Source of the DNA: Arthrobacter sp. TMP15
GTDB lineage: Bacteria > Actinomycetota > Actinomycetes > Actinomycetales > Micrococcaceae
Assembly: GCF_039529835.1 (NCBI RefSeq)
Contig: NZ_CP154262.1
Location: 2,232,001 to 2,296,000, forward strand
DNA length: 64,000 nucleotides
Reading direction: 5' to 3'
The position numbers and the translations under genes are program-made. The stretch's first letter is position 1. Each line of letters starts with the position of its first letter. Below, in pieces: positions 53,290 to 62,106 of the stretch. The notes under the pieces were generated by a model. It saw only the letters and a list, made by a program, of their open reading frames with translations, made no database searches and was not told the DNA's origin.

Positions 53290-53535
53290 ATGGCTAGCAA
53301 CGAAGAAATCCTGGCTGGTTTGGCCGAAATCGTCAATGAAGAGACCGGCCTTGCCCCTGAGGCCGTTGAGCTGGACAAGTCCTTCACGGATGACCTGGAT
53401 ATTGATTCCATCTCCATGATGACGATTGTTGTCAACGCTGAAGAGAAGTTCGACGTGAAGATCCCGGACGAGGAAGTCAAGAACCTCAAGACCGTTGGCG
53501 ACGCTGTCAGCTTCATTGCAGGCGCACAGGCTTAA
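53290..53535 (+). CDS. acpP: acyl carrier protein
   Basis: An 81-residue acidic four-helix protein that carries growing acyl chains on phosphopantetheine. The attachment serine is in DDLDIDSISMMTIV (usual DSL replaced by DSI). AAGGAG lies 6 nt before the ATG at 53290; the open frame extends 11 codons further upstream. A stem-loop after the gene separates it from fabF. Confidence 0.95.
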   Translation: MASNEEILAGLAEIVNEETGLAPEAVELDKSFTDDLDIDSISMMTIVVNAEEKFDVKIPDEEVKNLKTVGDAVSFIAGAQA

Positions 53536-53584
53536 GCAGCCCTTGTGCATTAGTCTCATACCCGCGTCAGCGAAAAGAGACATG

Positions 53585-53619
53585 GTGGTTGGCCGGAAAG
53601 CAGGACGCCGGCCAACCAC
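53585..53619 (+). other. stem-loop between acpP and fabF
   Basis: A perfect 12-bp stem GTGGTTGGCCGG/CCGGCCAACCAC with an 11-nt loop, no T-run. It could stabilise the acpP message 3' end or limit fabF transcription, matching the higher need for carrier protein. Confidence 0.55.
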
Positions 53620-53668
53620 AATAATCATCTTCGAGTCCTGCCCCATAATTTTTGTAGAGAGTTGAACC

Positions 53669-54928
53669 ATGGCCCGCAAAGTAGTCATCACCGGACTGGG
53701 TGCCACCACACCCATTGGCGGCGACGTCCCGACCATGTGGAAGAATGCCCTCAAGGGCGTCTCCGGCGCACACACCCTGAAAGATGAATGGGTACAAAAG
53801 TACGATCTTCCCGTTCATTTCGCAGCCAAGGCTTCAACTCCCGCCACCGAAGTGCTCAGCCGTGTCGAGGCCAAACGCATGGACCCCTCCACCCAGTTCG
53901 CTGTGGTGGCTGCACGTGAAGCATGGAAGGATTCCGGCATTGAGGAGGTGGACCACGACCGCCTGGCCGTAGCCTTTGCCACCGGCATTGGTGGTGTCTG
54001 GACTCTCCTGGATGCCTGGGACACCCTGCGTGAAAAGGGCCCCCGCCGCGTGCTGCCCATGACCGTTCCCATGCTCATGCCCAACGGCCCGGCCGCGGCT
54101 GTCAGCCTGGACCTGGGCGCCCGTGCCGGCGCACACACCCCCGTTTCCGCGTGTGCTTCAGGAACCGAGGCACTGCACATCGCCCTGGAGCTGATCCGTT
54201 CCGGCAAGGCCGACGTGGTCGTGGCTGGCGGCGCCGAAGCCGCCATCCACCCCATGCCGTTGGCTTCCTTCGCCGCCATGCAGGCCCTGTCCAAGCGCAA
54301 CGACTCCCCCGAGACGGCATCACGTCCGTACGACATCAGCCGCGACGGATTCGTCATGGGTGAAGGCGCCGGCGCGTTGGTGCTCGAGGCTGAAGAGCAT
54401 GCGCTGGCCCGTGGCGCACGCATTTACGGTGAATTGGCCGGCACCGCAGTAACCGCCGATGCCTACCACATCACCGCACCGGACCCCCAGGGTCTGGGTG
54501 CCACCCGCGCGTTGAAGGCGGCCCTCTTTGATGCTCGCGCACTGCCTGAAGACGTATCCCACGTCAACGCGCATGCCACCTCAACCCCCGTGGGCGACAA
54601 GCCCGAATACACCGCGCTCAGGGCCGCCCTGGGTGAGCACGTGAACAATGTGTGCGTGTCGGCCACGAAGTCACAGATGGGGCACCTGTTGGGTGCTTCG
54701 GGCGCCGTTGAGTCGGTCCTGACGGTGCTGGCTGTTTACCACCGCCTGGCCCCGGTCACCATCAACTTGGAGAACCAGGACCCGGAGATCCCCCTCGACG
54801 TTGTCACCGGCACACCCCGCAAACTGCCCGAAGGCGAGGTCCTGGCGCTGAACAACTCCTTCGGCTTTGGTGGACACAATGCCGTTGTGGCCATCCGCAG
54901 CACAGGACCCAAGGTTGACATGGCCTAG
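53669..54928 (+). CDS. fabF: beta-ketoacyl-ACP synthase II
   Basis: Condensing enzyme for chain elongation. The Cys-His-His triad lies in SACASGTEALHIALELI, VNAHATSTPVGDKPEY and SQMGHLLGASGAVESV; FVMGEGAGALVLE and NNSFGFGGHNAVV are conserved. Length 419 is standard. GAGAGTTGAACC precedes the ATG. Last gene of the operon, followed by a strong terminator. Confidence 0.95.
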   Translation: MARKVVITGLGATTPIGGDVPTMWKNALKGVSGAHTLKDEWVQKYDLPVHFAAKASTPATEVLSRVEAKRMDPSTQFAVVAAREAWKDSGIEEVDHDRLAVAFATGIGGVWTLLDAWDTLREKGPRRVLPMTVPMLMPNGPAAAVSLDLGARAGAHTPVSACASGTEALHIALELIRSGKADVVVAGGAEAAIHPMPLASFAAMQALSKRNDSPETASRPYDISRDGFVMGEGAGALVLEAEEHALARGARIYGELAGTAVTADAYHITAPDPQGLGATRALKAALFDARALPEDVSHVNAHATSTPVGDKPEYTALRAALGEHVNNVCVSATKSQMGHLLGASGAVESVLTVLAVYHRLAPVTINLENQDPEIPLDVVTGTPRKLPEGEVLALNNSFGFGGHNAVVAIRSTGPKVDMA

Positions 54929-54943
54929 TCTTTGTAGGAAAAC

Positions 54944-55012
54944 TGACCCGCAGCAAACAAGCGAAAAACACCTTTCAAGTGTTTTTAAGCAGTTGCTGCG
55001 GGTCATTTTTTT
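54944..55012 (+). terminator. intrinsic terminator of the fab operon
   Basis: TGACCCGCAGCAA pairs with TTGCTGCGGGTCA, with an inner AAAAACAC/GTGTTTTT hairpin, followed by seven Ts, 16 nt after fabF. Confidence 0.9.
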
Positions 55013-55108
55013 CACGGGTGAGACTTGGGATGCTGTGAACAGCCCAAGCGATCAAAGCTGGGGGAGATACGCGAGGCACTGGTCACTTCTGGGATGTTCT
55101 GGGCTGCT

Positions 55109-55612
55109 TTAGCCAACGTGGTGTAGCCAGCGCACAGGTGCTCCGGCTGCCGCGTGGCGGAAGGGCTCGAGTTCTTCGTCCCATGCCTCCCCCAAAGCCA
55201 GTGAAAGCTCCTGGTAGACAAGTGAAGGGTCACCCTTGCCTGTCTCATAGGCGTAGCGGATCCTGTCTTCGGAAACCATAATGTTCCCGTGCACATCCGC
55301 GATCGCGTGAAAAATACCCAGTTCTGGAGTGTGGGACCAGCGGGAGCCGTCCGTTCCCGGGCTCGGATCCTCAGTCACCTCGTAACGCAAATTGGCCCAT
55401 CCGCGCAAAGCGGAGGCAAGGCGGGCGCCGGTTCCGGCAGGCCCACGCCAGCTAAGTTCAGTGCGCAGCACATTAGGCGCCGCGGGCTGTGCAGTCCACT
55501 GCAAGTCCGTGCGCTGATCCATCACCCCAGCAATGGATGACTCAATATGCGGGCACATGACAGCCGGGGCTGAGTGCACAAACAAAACACCGCGCGTGTG
55601 TTCAACCTTCAT
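55109..55612 (-). CDS. DUF3145 family protein
   Basis: The 167-residue product matches DUF3145: MKVEHTRGVLFVHSAPAVMC, PHIESSIAGVMD, ALRGWANLRYEVTEDPSPG, RWSHTPELGIFHAIADVHGN and the acidic GEAWDEELEPFRHA. The family is restricted to Actinobacteria; function is unknown. GGAGG is 5 nt before the ATG at 55612, which is preferred to the ATG at 55624. It converges with the fab operon. Confidence 0.88.
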   Translation of the reverse strand: MKVEHTRGVLFVHSAPAVMCPHIESSIAGVMDQRTDLQWTAQPAAPNVLRTELSWRGPAGTGARLASALRGWANLRYEVTEDPSPGTDGSRWSHTPELGIFHAIADVHGNIMVSEDRIRYAYETGKGDPSLVYQELSLALGEAWDEELEPFRHAAAGAPVRWLHHVG

Positions 55613-55896
55613 TCCATCCTCCATTGCAGTAGGTGCGTCTTCCCCAACGACCTTCTTTGGATGGAACTGGTGTTACGCGATTCTGATGTGAACCGTCCCT
55701 AAATGTCTAGGTTATAAACCCGGGATTCGCTATCAAAAGATAACTTATTATCATTGTGCCGTAGCGGGGCAGATAACGCCACTAAGGTGAGCACTTATGA
55801 CAAGCATGTCCCTATTTTTTATGCGGTTTTCTGGTTTTCTGGCTTTCCGGCTTTCTGGCTGGATCCTTACGTTCACTATGTTCAGAGAGCGAAGTG
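55613..55896. other. intergenic region with TTTCTGGC repeats
   Basis: It contains an AT-rich segment (55700-55760) and a short run of TTTCTGGC/TTTCTGGT-like copies (55829-55861). A small frame starting at 55797 is discussed under rejected items. No operator recognised. Confidence 0.5.
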
Positions 55897-56832
55897 TCAG
55901 GCGCGTGGGTGTGCTGTGCGGTAGCTTTCTCTCAGCCGTTCCACCGAGACATGAGTGTATAACTGTGTGGTAGCCAAGGAGCTGTGCCCCAGAATCTCTT
56001 GCACAGCGCGTAGGTCCGCGCCACCGTCCAGGAGATGAGTGGCAGCCGAATGCCGCAAAGTATGAGGCCCGGTTGCAGAGGTATCACCGAGAGAAGCCAA
56101 GTGTTTATCTACCACTGAGCGCACTGTGCGCTGGTCAATACGTCCGCCGCGCTGTCCAAGGAAGAGTGCCTCACCAGCCTGATGCTTGTGTATTTTGGGC
56201 CGGCCGGCGTTCATCCACTGGCTCAGTGCCGTATCCGCTGGCACACCGAAGGGCACAGTTCGCTCTTTGTTACCTTTGCCCACCACAGTCACAGTGCGCC
56301 GCTCTTGATTGATGTCAGTGAGGTTCAAAGTTGTCAGTTCACCGACACGAATTCCGGTTCCGTAGAGAAGTTCAACCATTGCAAGATCGCGCAGGGCAAC
56401 CGGATCCTGCGCCTGGGCCGTCTTGACCATTTCTTCAAGCATCCGCCGTACTTGCTGCTGCTGCAACACAGCCGGCAGGCTCTTCCCGCGCGCGGGAGCC
56501 TTCAACCGCACCGCCGGGTCTACTCCAATGAGCTCCTCCCGCAGCGCCCATGCCGTAAAGCTGCGTGCCGTGGCAGCCCTCCTAGCCAGTGTTGAACGTG
56601 CCAGTCCGGCCTCGCTCTGCTCCCCCAGCCAACGCCGCAGCGAGCCCAAGTCCAACTCCGCCAAAGAAGTGTTGCCCTCGGCAACGGCGTGAATCAACAA
56701 TGCGTCAAGGTCCCCGCGGTATGCCCTGATGGTGTGTTCTGAACGGCCCCGTTCCGTGCGTAAGTAGCGCTCAAAGGCGTTCGCTGCCCCGGCTAGAGCA
56801 GGAGGCAGGGAGGAGCGTTCTGTTGAATCCAC
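55897..56832 (-). CDS. xerC: tyrosine recombinase XerC
   Basis: Resolves chromosome dimers at dif together with XerD. The catalytic set is visible: Arg in GTGIRVGELTTLNLTD, Lys in VVGKGNKERTVPFG, His and Arg in GPHTLRHSAATHLLDGGADL, His in LGHSSLATTQ, and Tyr in LYTHVSVERL. The N-terminal SAM-like domain has AFERYLRTERGRSEHTIRAY. The frame extends to 57087, but GTG 56832 gives a normal 311 residues and the upstream extension is not protein-like. It ends the YraN-ComM-DprA series. Confidence 0.92.
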   Translation of the reverse strand: MDSTERSSLPPALAGAANAFERYLRTERGRSEHTIRAYRGDLDALLIHAVAEGNTSLAELDLGSLRRWLGEQSEAGLARSTLARRAATARSFTAWALREELIGVDPAVRLKAPARGKSLPAVLQQQQVRRMLEEMVKTAQAQDPVALRDLAMVELLYGTGIRVGELTTLNLTDINQERRTVTVVGKGNKERTVPFGVPADTALSQWMNAGRPKIHKHQAGEALFLGQRGGRIDQRTVRSVVDKHLASLGDTSATGPHTLRHSAATHLLDGGADLRAVQEILGHSSLATTQLYTHVSVERLRESYRTAHPRA

Positions 56833-56915
56833 ACACTCACTGTGCGCTGAACAACCCCCGGGTTCAAGCTCCCCCGCCGGTCCATCTGTTTTTGGTTTAT
56901 CCCAACCCTTTGCTT

Positions 56916-57026
56916 TCAAGGGTAGACACAGACGCCGACACCGGTGAGAGCTTGGGCAAGGGCGGCCAGTGTTTGGCCACCAGTGAACTTTTGGGCTCCC
57001 GCCATCATGATGTAGTTCTGCGGCAT
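56916..57026 (-). CDS. possible small protein between dprA and xerC (36 aa)
   Basis: ATG 57026 is preceded by GGAGGT at 8 nt, one of the best ribosome sites here, and opens MPQNYIMMAGAQKFTGGQTL followed by AALAQALTGVGVCVYP. The sequence is soluble to weakly amphipathic and matches no family I know. It lies 84 nt before the xerC start and could also serve as a translated leader of xerC. Confidence 0.4.
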   Translation of the reverse strand: MPQNYIMMAGAQKFTGGQTLAALAQALTGVGVCVYP

Positions 57027-57136
57027 GGTGATGTACCTCCGAGACAGATGGATGGGAGATGTTCATCCATCTCAGCAACGCGCTCATCCTGTGCCCGCCC
57101 TGCCGTTAGCCGCTGCAGTTCGCGCACCGAGGTCAT
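57005..57136 (-). CDS. possible small protein coupled to dprA (43 aa)
   Basis: ATG 57136 overlaps the dprA stop (ATGA) and opens MTSVRELQRLTAGRAQDERV then AEMDEHLPSICLGGTSPCRR and TTS. The first 30 residues look like a charged helix; the rest is less convincing and overlaps the start of the 36-residue frame. No family recognised. Confidence 0.3.
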   Translation of the reverse strand: MTSVRELQRLTAGRAQDERVAEMDEHLPSICLGGTSPCRRTTS

Positions 57137-58404
57137 TGAGCCTGGCGCTTCCAGCCACCTGCCAGTCTTTCTGCCAGCCCCAATGCCTCAAGTCGGCCCA
57201 ACCCGGATAAGACTGTGGCAGCGCTGAGCCCCGCAACTACACACAGTTTTTCCAACGTAGTGGCTGCGCGCAACGGCAAAGCATCCAGAAGCAGCAGGTC
57301 TTGAGTGCACAAACCGTCATACAGTGCTTCCTGCACCAGTGGTTCGCTCACAAGGTGTTCCCCCATAACACCCGCCAGTTCAGCAATATCCGCTGCGTCA
57401 GTGACACACACAGCCGAGCCTTCTTTGAGTAACCTGTGGCAACCAGCAGAATTCGCCGAGTATACGGATCCCGGCACCGCCCCCACAACCCGGCTGAGCG
57501 CCTCAGCGTGATGAGCTGTATTCAGCGCACCTGAACGCCATCTGGCCTCCACTACAACGGTGACCCCGCACAAGGCAGCGATGAGGCGGTTACGTTGCAA
57601 GAACCTGTAGCGTGTGGGGTTCGTGCCAGGAGGCACCTCAGCCACGACAAGACCGCGGTCAGCAATGCTCCGCAACAGGTCCTCATTTCCGGATGGGTAG
57701 AATCTGTCCACTCCCCCAGCCATGACAGCGATTGTTGGTGGCTGCTCGTTAGCCGGGTCGTTCTCCACCGTGACGGTTCGGCCTTCGGTGTGCCTTGTCA
57801 GTGGTACCGGCATGGCGGCGCTCAAGGCTCCACGGTGCGCGTGGGCATCGATCCCGTAGGCGCCTCCACTGATAATCGTAAAATTGCGTTGCACCAGGGA
57901 ACTGGTAATTTCCGCACTGACATTAGCCCCGTAACTGGTGCTGTCACGGGATCCCACCACCGCGATGCAGCTTGACTTTGGCGGAATCCTGTTGCCTTTG
58001 CCCCTACACCAGAGTGCTATGGGCGCGTTCAGTTCCAAATCTTCTAAAGCTCGTGGCCATTGTGTGTCTTCAGGGATCAGTAAGTTCCCGCCCAATCGTT
58101 GAATGGTGGCTAGGTCCCGTTCCGGCGCAACATCGCCCAGCCGTGGCCGCCAACGCCCCAATGCCTCTGCCAGACCTGTCCACCGCTCGGTGCCTGCAAA
58201 GCCCAGTATTTCAGTGATCTGGCGTTCAACCGCAGAACTCGACCAGGCGCTGGTAGCAATCAAAGCCATCGCCTCTTGTGGCCCCAGTACCTGGATCAGC
58301 GCCAGCCCCGGCAGATCTGAAGGTTCCATCAACCGAGTCAGAGCAGCACGCGCTATGCGCAGTTCAGAATAATCCGGCGTTCTTTCTGCCTTACTTATAT
58401 TCAC
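57133..58404 (-). CDS. dprA: DNA-processing protein DprA
   Basis: Binds incoming single-stranded DNA and loads RecA in natural transformation. The Rossmann-like core shows IAVVGSRDSTSYG, IISGGAYGIDAHAHRGAL, TIAVMAGGVDRFYPSGNEDL, VAEVPPGTNPTRYRFLQRNR and IAALCGVTVVVEARWRSGAL. A C-terminal winged-helix-like part (LPLRAATTLEKLCVVAGLSA) follows. It is 423 residues, with an insertion of about 30 residues (HTEGRTVTVENDPANEQPP) in the core. Start overlaps the ComM stop by 4 nt. Confidence 0.93.
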   Translation of the reverse strand: MNISKAERTPDYSELRIARAALTRLMEPSDLPGLALIQVLGPQEAMALIATSAWSSSAVERQITEILGFAGTERWTGLAEALGRWRPRLGDVAPERDLATIQRLGGNLLIPEDTQWPRALEDLELNAPIALWCRGKGNRIPPKSSCIAVVGSRDSTSYGANVSAEITSSLVQRNFTIISGGAYGIDAHAHRGALSAAMPVPLTRHTEGRTVTVENDPANEQPPTIAVMAGGVDRFYPSGNEDLLRSIADRGLVVAEVPPGTNPTRYRFLQRNRLIAALCGVTVVVEARWRSGALNTAHHAEALSRVVGAVPGSVYSANSAGCHRLLKEGSAVCVTDAADIAELAGVMGEHLVSEPLVQEALYDGLCTQDLLLLDALPLRAATTLEKLCVVAGLSAATVLSGLGRLEALGLAERLAGGWKRQAQ

Positions 58405-59954
58405 AATCCCTCACCTCGTTGCCGCAATGTCAACGCCAACCCCACATCATCGCTGCCGGGTCGCTCACGTCCTTGAAGATCTGCCACCGTCCACGCCAAT
58501 CTCAAAACGCGATCATAACCCCGTGCGCTGAGTACCCCCGTCCCCATCGCCCTGTCCAAAAGCGCTGTGTCATGGCCACCCAACCGCAGAGGACCACGCA
58601 GCACCCGGCCCGTGAGATCAGCGTTGTGAACCAAGCCCCACTTTTTTAGTCTCTCGCCAGCAATGTCGCGGGCCATCTCTACCCGTTTTGCCACCTGGGC
58701 GCTTGATTCACGCTGTGCAGAATCGGACAGCTGTGAGAGCTGTACCTTATTGACCTGCAGCTGAATGTCCACCCGGTCAAGCAGAGGACCCGAAAGCCGA
58801 CCAAAATAGCGCCTACGTGCCATGGGTGTGCATTCGCAATTGATTCCTTTGCCCGTTGCCTTTCCGCAAGGACAGGGGTTGGCGGCCATGACAAGTTGGA
58901 AACGGGCGGGGTAAGATGCCGTTCCGGCGGAGCGATGGAGCACAAGCTCCCCACTTTCCAGAGGCTGCCGCAGTGCATCCAATACACGTTTATCAAACTC
59001 GGGCGCCTCATCTAAGAAGAGCACGCCTCGATGAGCGCGGGTAGCGGCACCAGGACGCGGTATGCCGCTACCCCCACCAATAATGGCTGCTGTGCTAGCG
59101 GAATGATGCGGCCGCTCATAAGGCGGGCGCCGTATAAGCCCAACAAGTCCAGATGCTCTATGTTCAAGGGAATGAATGGCAGTGACTTCCATGGCCTGGG
59201 CATCGTTGAGATCCGGTAGTAGTCCGGGCAGCCGCTCGGCCAGCATGGTTTTTCCTGAGCCGGGTGGTCCTATCATCATCAGATGGTGCCCACCCGCGGC
59301 CGCGATCTCCAACGCAAGACGCGCCACTGTTTGGCCTGCTACCTCGGACAAATCCACTTTCTCGTGGTTTGCCACTACACCGCTTACCGGCTGAGCGGTT
59401 TCAATGCCGGCCGCAGTGACGCCTTCAAGGCCTATGAGTTCTTGGGGGTTGGCCTCAAAGTCAGCGACCACCTGTGCCAAGCAGTCGTAGCCGCGAACCT
59501 TGGCTCCACTTACTAGCTGCGCTTCAGCGAGATTGGCACCTGCCACAACAAATTCCTTGTACCCGGCAGACAACGCGGCAAGAACTGCGGGCAGGACTCC
59601 CCGGACCGCCCGCAACCGTCCATCAAGTCCGAGTTCAGCAAGGAAGACAGTGCTGCCGGTTCGCCGAACATCGCCCGCAGCGTTGAGGGCAGCCATAACA
59701 ATGGCCAAGTCAAAGCCAGAGCCCTTTTTAGGTAGAGAAGCTGGTACTAAATTGACAGTTATTTTACGCCGACTCAATGGAATCCCAGAGTTTTGCGCCG
59801 CCGATCGAATCCGCTCCCGTGCTTCTGATAATGAGGCATCTGGGAGTCCTAGGAGAATAAAGTTGGGCAGGGTCTGGCCAATGTCGGCTTCAACTTCTAT
59901 GACGTGGCCATTTAAACCAACCAGGGCCACGGCAAGGGCACGCCCCATCCCCAT
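58401..59954 (-). CDS. YifB/ComM Mg-chelatase-like AAA ATPase
   Basis: Hexameric AAA+ helicase related to ComM, which promotes branch migration in transformation. N-terminal Lon-like domain (FILLGLPDASLSEARERIRS), then Walker A IGPPGSGKTMLAERLPGLLP, Walker B GVLFLDEAPEFDKRVLDAL, and the zinc-like NPCPCGKATGKGINCECTP. The C-terminus has SARGYDRVLRLAWTVADLQG. 517 residues is usual. Its ATG overlaps the YraN stop (TGATG). The four-gene series with DprA and XerC is conserved in Actinobacteria. Confidence 0.93.
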   Translation of the reverse strand: MGMGRALAVALVGLNGHVIEVEADIGQTLPNFILLGLPDASLSEARERIRSAAQNSGIPLSRRKITVNLVPASLPKKGSGFDLAIVMAALNAAGDVRRTGSTVFLAELGLDGRLRAVRGVLPAVLAALSAGYKEFVVAGANLAEAQLVSGAKVRGYDCLAQVVADFEANPQELIGLEGVTAAGIETAQPVSGVVANHEKVDLSEVAGQTVARLALEIAAAGGHHLMMIGPPGSGKTMLAERLPGLLPDLNDAQAMEVTAIHSLEHRASGLVGLIRRPPYERPHHSASTAAIIGGGSGIPRPGAATRAHRGVLFLDEAPEFDKRVLDALRQPLESGELVLHRSAGTASYPARFQLVMAANPCPCGKATGKGINCECTPMARRRYFGRLSGPLLDRVDIQLQVNKVQLSQLSDSAQRESSAQVAKRVEMARDIAGERLKKWGLVHNADLTGRVLRGPLRLGGHDTALLDRAMGTGVLSARGYDRVLRLAWTVADLQGRERPGSDDVGLALTLRQRGEGL

Positions 59955-60310
59955 CAGGCCACGCCCTTGAGATGGTCAATGCTGGGTGGGCCCGAGTGGT
60001 CCATGATGATGCCAACAGCGTCAATTCGCACGGTACCAATGACGTGTTGGTGTTCGCGCGCCCACAACACCGCCAAAGTTCGTAGGCGCAACAGTTTAAT
60101 CCGTGTCAACGCTTCAAGCGGATCCCCATACCGCCGCGACCTGCGTGTCTTGACTTCAACTATGACGAGTTCATTTCCATCAAGGGCAACAAGGTCAATC
60201 TCACCGCTGGCACACCGCCAGTTACTATCAATCACCCGGATACCGCGGTCCTCCAGATAATCAGCTGCCACCCGTTCACCGGACTGACCCAACGCATCTT
60301 TTGCTCTCAT
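59954..60310 (-). CDS. YraN/UPF0102 nuclease-fold protein
   Basis: A 118-residue protein of the restriction-endonuclease-like UPF0102 family: MRAKDALGQSGERVAADYLE, RVIDSNWRCASGEIDLVALD (Glu/Asp of the PD-ExK core), ELVIVEVKTRRSRRYGDPLE and LRTLAVLWAREH. The function is not proven; it is suspected to act on Holliday-junction-like DNA. GGAGG is 5 nt before the ATG at 60310. First gene of the YraN-ComM-DprA-XerC operon. Confidence 0.9.
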   Translation of the reverse strand: MRAKDALGQSGERVAADYLEDRGIRVIDSNWRCASGEIDLVALDGNELVIVEVKTRRSRRYGDPLEALTRIKLLRLRTLAVLWAREHQHVIGTVRIDAVGIIMDHSGPPSIDHLKGVA

Positions 60311-60433
60311 AACAGCCTCCAATGTCAGCTTGGCTCGCATTGGATGCCAGCAACAGTGCCAGGACACCGATTGTGGATAGTCTCACCAATCGCAGCCCCC
60401 TGTGGGGGAACAAAGCACCCCAGAACGCACGAA

Positions 60434-60467
60434 GCCGGTGACCCGCCCACCAAGGCAAGTCACCGGC
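60434..60467 (-). terminator. stem-loop after the choline oxidase gene
   Basis: GCCGGTGAC pairs with GTCACCGGC across a 16-nt loop, 44 nt after the choline oxidase stop. The T-run is poor. Confidence 0.55.
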
Positions 60468-60510
60468 GTCGTACTCGGGTTTAGTGAACCAGAGTTAAGC
60501 GAGTCAGAAT

Positions 60511-62103
60511 CTAGTTAACAGCGCTCGCCCGGACAAGCTCGGCACAGCGCTCCCCAATCATCATGGTGGTGATGTTGGGGTTAACGCTAGTCAGCTCCGG
60601 CATGACAGAACCGTCAGCCACGCGCAGCCCTGTGACACCCTTGACCCGCAACTCCGAATCTACCGGGGCCAGTGCGTCATCATCAGCACCCATGCGCACG
60701 CTTCCGGCCGGGTGATAAACAGTGTTGTGCGTGCGGCGGATGTAATCTGCAATCTCTTCATCGCTTTGCACATCCTTGCCCGGGTAGAGCTCAGTTCCCG
60801 CCCACTCGGACATGGCCGGCTGAGAAATAATGTCTCGGGCCCGGCGTATACCCGCGATCATGACGGTCATGTCATGGCCCGCCTCATCCGTGAAATAGCG
60901 CGGATCCACCTTGGGTTTGTCGCGGAAATCCCGGCTCGCCAACTTGACAGTGCCCCGCGATTTAGCGTGAGTGACGTTTGGAGTGAGGCAGAACCCGTTC
61001 TCAGTCGTGGGGTAGCCCTGACGCAGTGTGTGCATATCGAACGGAACGGAACCATAGTGCATCATCAAATCCGGCCGGTCCAACCCACTGCGCGTCTGTG
61101 AGAAGATGCCAATCTCCCACCACTGTGTGGATTCCTCCACCATGGGCTTCTTCGCCTCCCACTGGATGACAGCCTCGGGGTGGTCCTGCAGGTTCTCGCC
61201 AACTCCCGGCGCGTCCACGCGCACTGCGATGCCGTGCTCACGCAGTTGCTCGCCCGGGCCAATGCCTGAGAGCATCAACAATTTCGGTGTGTCAATGGCC
61301 CCGGCGGAGACAATAACCTCGCGGTTGGCCTTCAACGTGTGAGTGCGACCAAAAGCCGAATCCACCACATTGACACCCGTGCACTTGTTCGCCTCGTCAA
61401 AGGTTAGTTCGCGGGCCCGCAGATCAGTGAGCAACGTAAAATTCTTCCGGTCCATGATCGGATGAATGTAAGAAACGGAGCTGGATGCGCGCGTTCCATC
61501 TGGCTGACGGTTGATTTGGAAGAAGTTCGCACCATTGACAACAGTGACATCATTATTGAACTTCGCCCGAGGAATTCCGGCTTGTTCACACGCATCCAGC
61601 AGCGCGACCCCACACGGATCAGCTGCGGGGACATTCATAATCTTTACCGGTCCGCTGTCTCCATGGTGCGCGGCGTCGGGGCCAGCATCCTCATTGCTTT
61701 CAAGCTGCTTGAACAGACGGTAGCCCATCTTCGCATTCCAACCTTTGGCACCGTACACCCTCTCCCAGTCATCCAAATCTTCACGCGGTGCCCAAAAAGC
61801 GATGCAGGAGTTATGGCTGGAACAACCGCCCATGACCCGTGCACGGGCATGGCGCATAAAGGAATTGCCGTTCTCCTGTTTCTCAATGGGGTAATCCCAG
61901 TCAAGCCCGGATTCCAAAAGCTCCATCCACCGATCAAGTTGGAGGATCTCAGGCAGTTCGCGGTCGTCAGGACCTGCCTCCACTAGAGCCACCTCGACGG
62001 CGGGATCTTCGCTAAGGCGGGCTGCCACAGCGGCTCCGGCCGAACCACCACCAATGACAATGTAGTCAAAGTCGCGGTTGGCTGCATCTTCAATCATGCT
62101 CAT
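60511..62103 (-). CDS. codA: choline oxidase
   Basis: FAD-dependent GMC oxidoreductase that oxidises choline to glycine betaine with oxygen. The 530-residue sequence is close to Arthrobacter CodA: FDYIVIGGGSAGAAVAARLS, LQLDRWMELLESGLDWDYPI, VMGGCSSHNSCIAFWAPRED with the His that holds FAD covalently, VYHPAGSVRMG (catalytic His) and NPNITTMMIGERCAELV (catalytic Asn). The covalent-FAD histidine separates oxidase from BetA dehydrogenase. A run AGGAGGAG lies 7-9 nt before the ATG, three nt after the betB stop. It is the last gene of the betaine operon. Confidence 0.93.
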   Translation of the reverse strand: MSMIEDAANRDFDYIVIGGGSAGAAVAARLSEDPAVEVALVEAGPDDRELPEILQLDRWMELLESGLDWDYPIEKQENGNSFMRHARARVMGGCSSHNSCIAFWAPREDLDDWERVYGAKGWNAKMGYRLFKQLESNEDAGPDAAHHGDSGPVKIMNVPAADPCGVALLDACEQAGIPRAKFNNDVTVVNGANFFQINRQPDGTRASSSVSYIHPIMDRKNFTLLTDLRARELTFDEANKCTGVNVVDSAFGRTHTLKANREVIVSAGAIDTPKLLMLSGIGPGEQLREHGIAVRVDAPGVGENLQDHPEAVIQWEAKKPMVEESTQWWEIGIFSQTRSGLDRPDLMMHYGSVPFDMHTLRQGYPTTENGFCLTPNVTHAKSRGTVKLASRDFRDKPKVDPRYFTDEAGHDMTVMIAGIRRARDIISQPAMSEWAGTELYPGKDVQSDEEIADYIRRTHNTVYHPAGSVRMGADDDALAPVDSELRVKGVTGLRVADGSVMPELTSVNPNITTMMIGERCAELVRASAVN

Positions 62104-62106
62104 TGT

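Noticed and set aside
55797-55973. Small frame beginning MTSMSLFFMRFSGFLAF after AAGGTGAG
   Set aside because: A fair ribosome site but repetitive, low-complexity content and overlap with the xerC end; too weak to call.
60511-62103. Annotation as choline dehydrogenase BetA
   Set aside because: The GGCSSHNSCIAFWAP segment with the FAD-linking histidine and overall motifs fit choline oxidase better.
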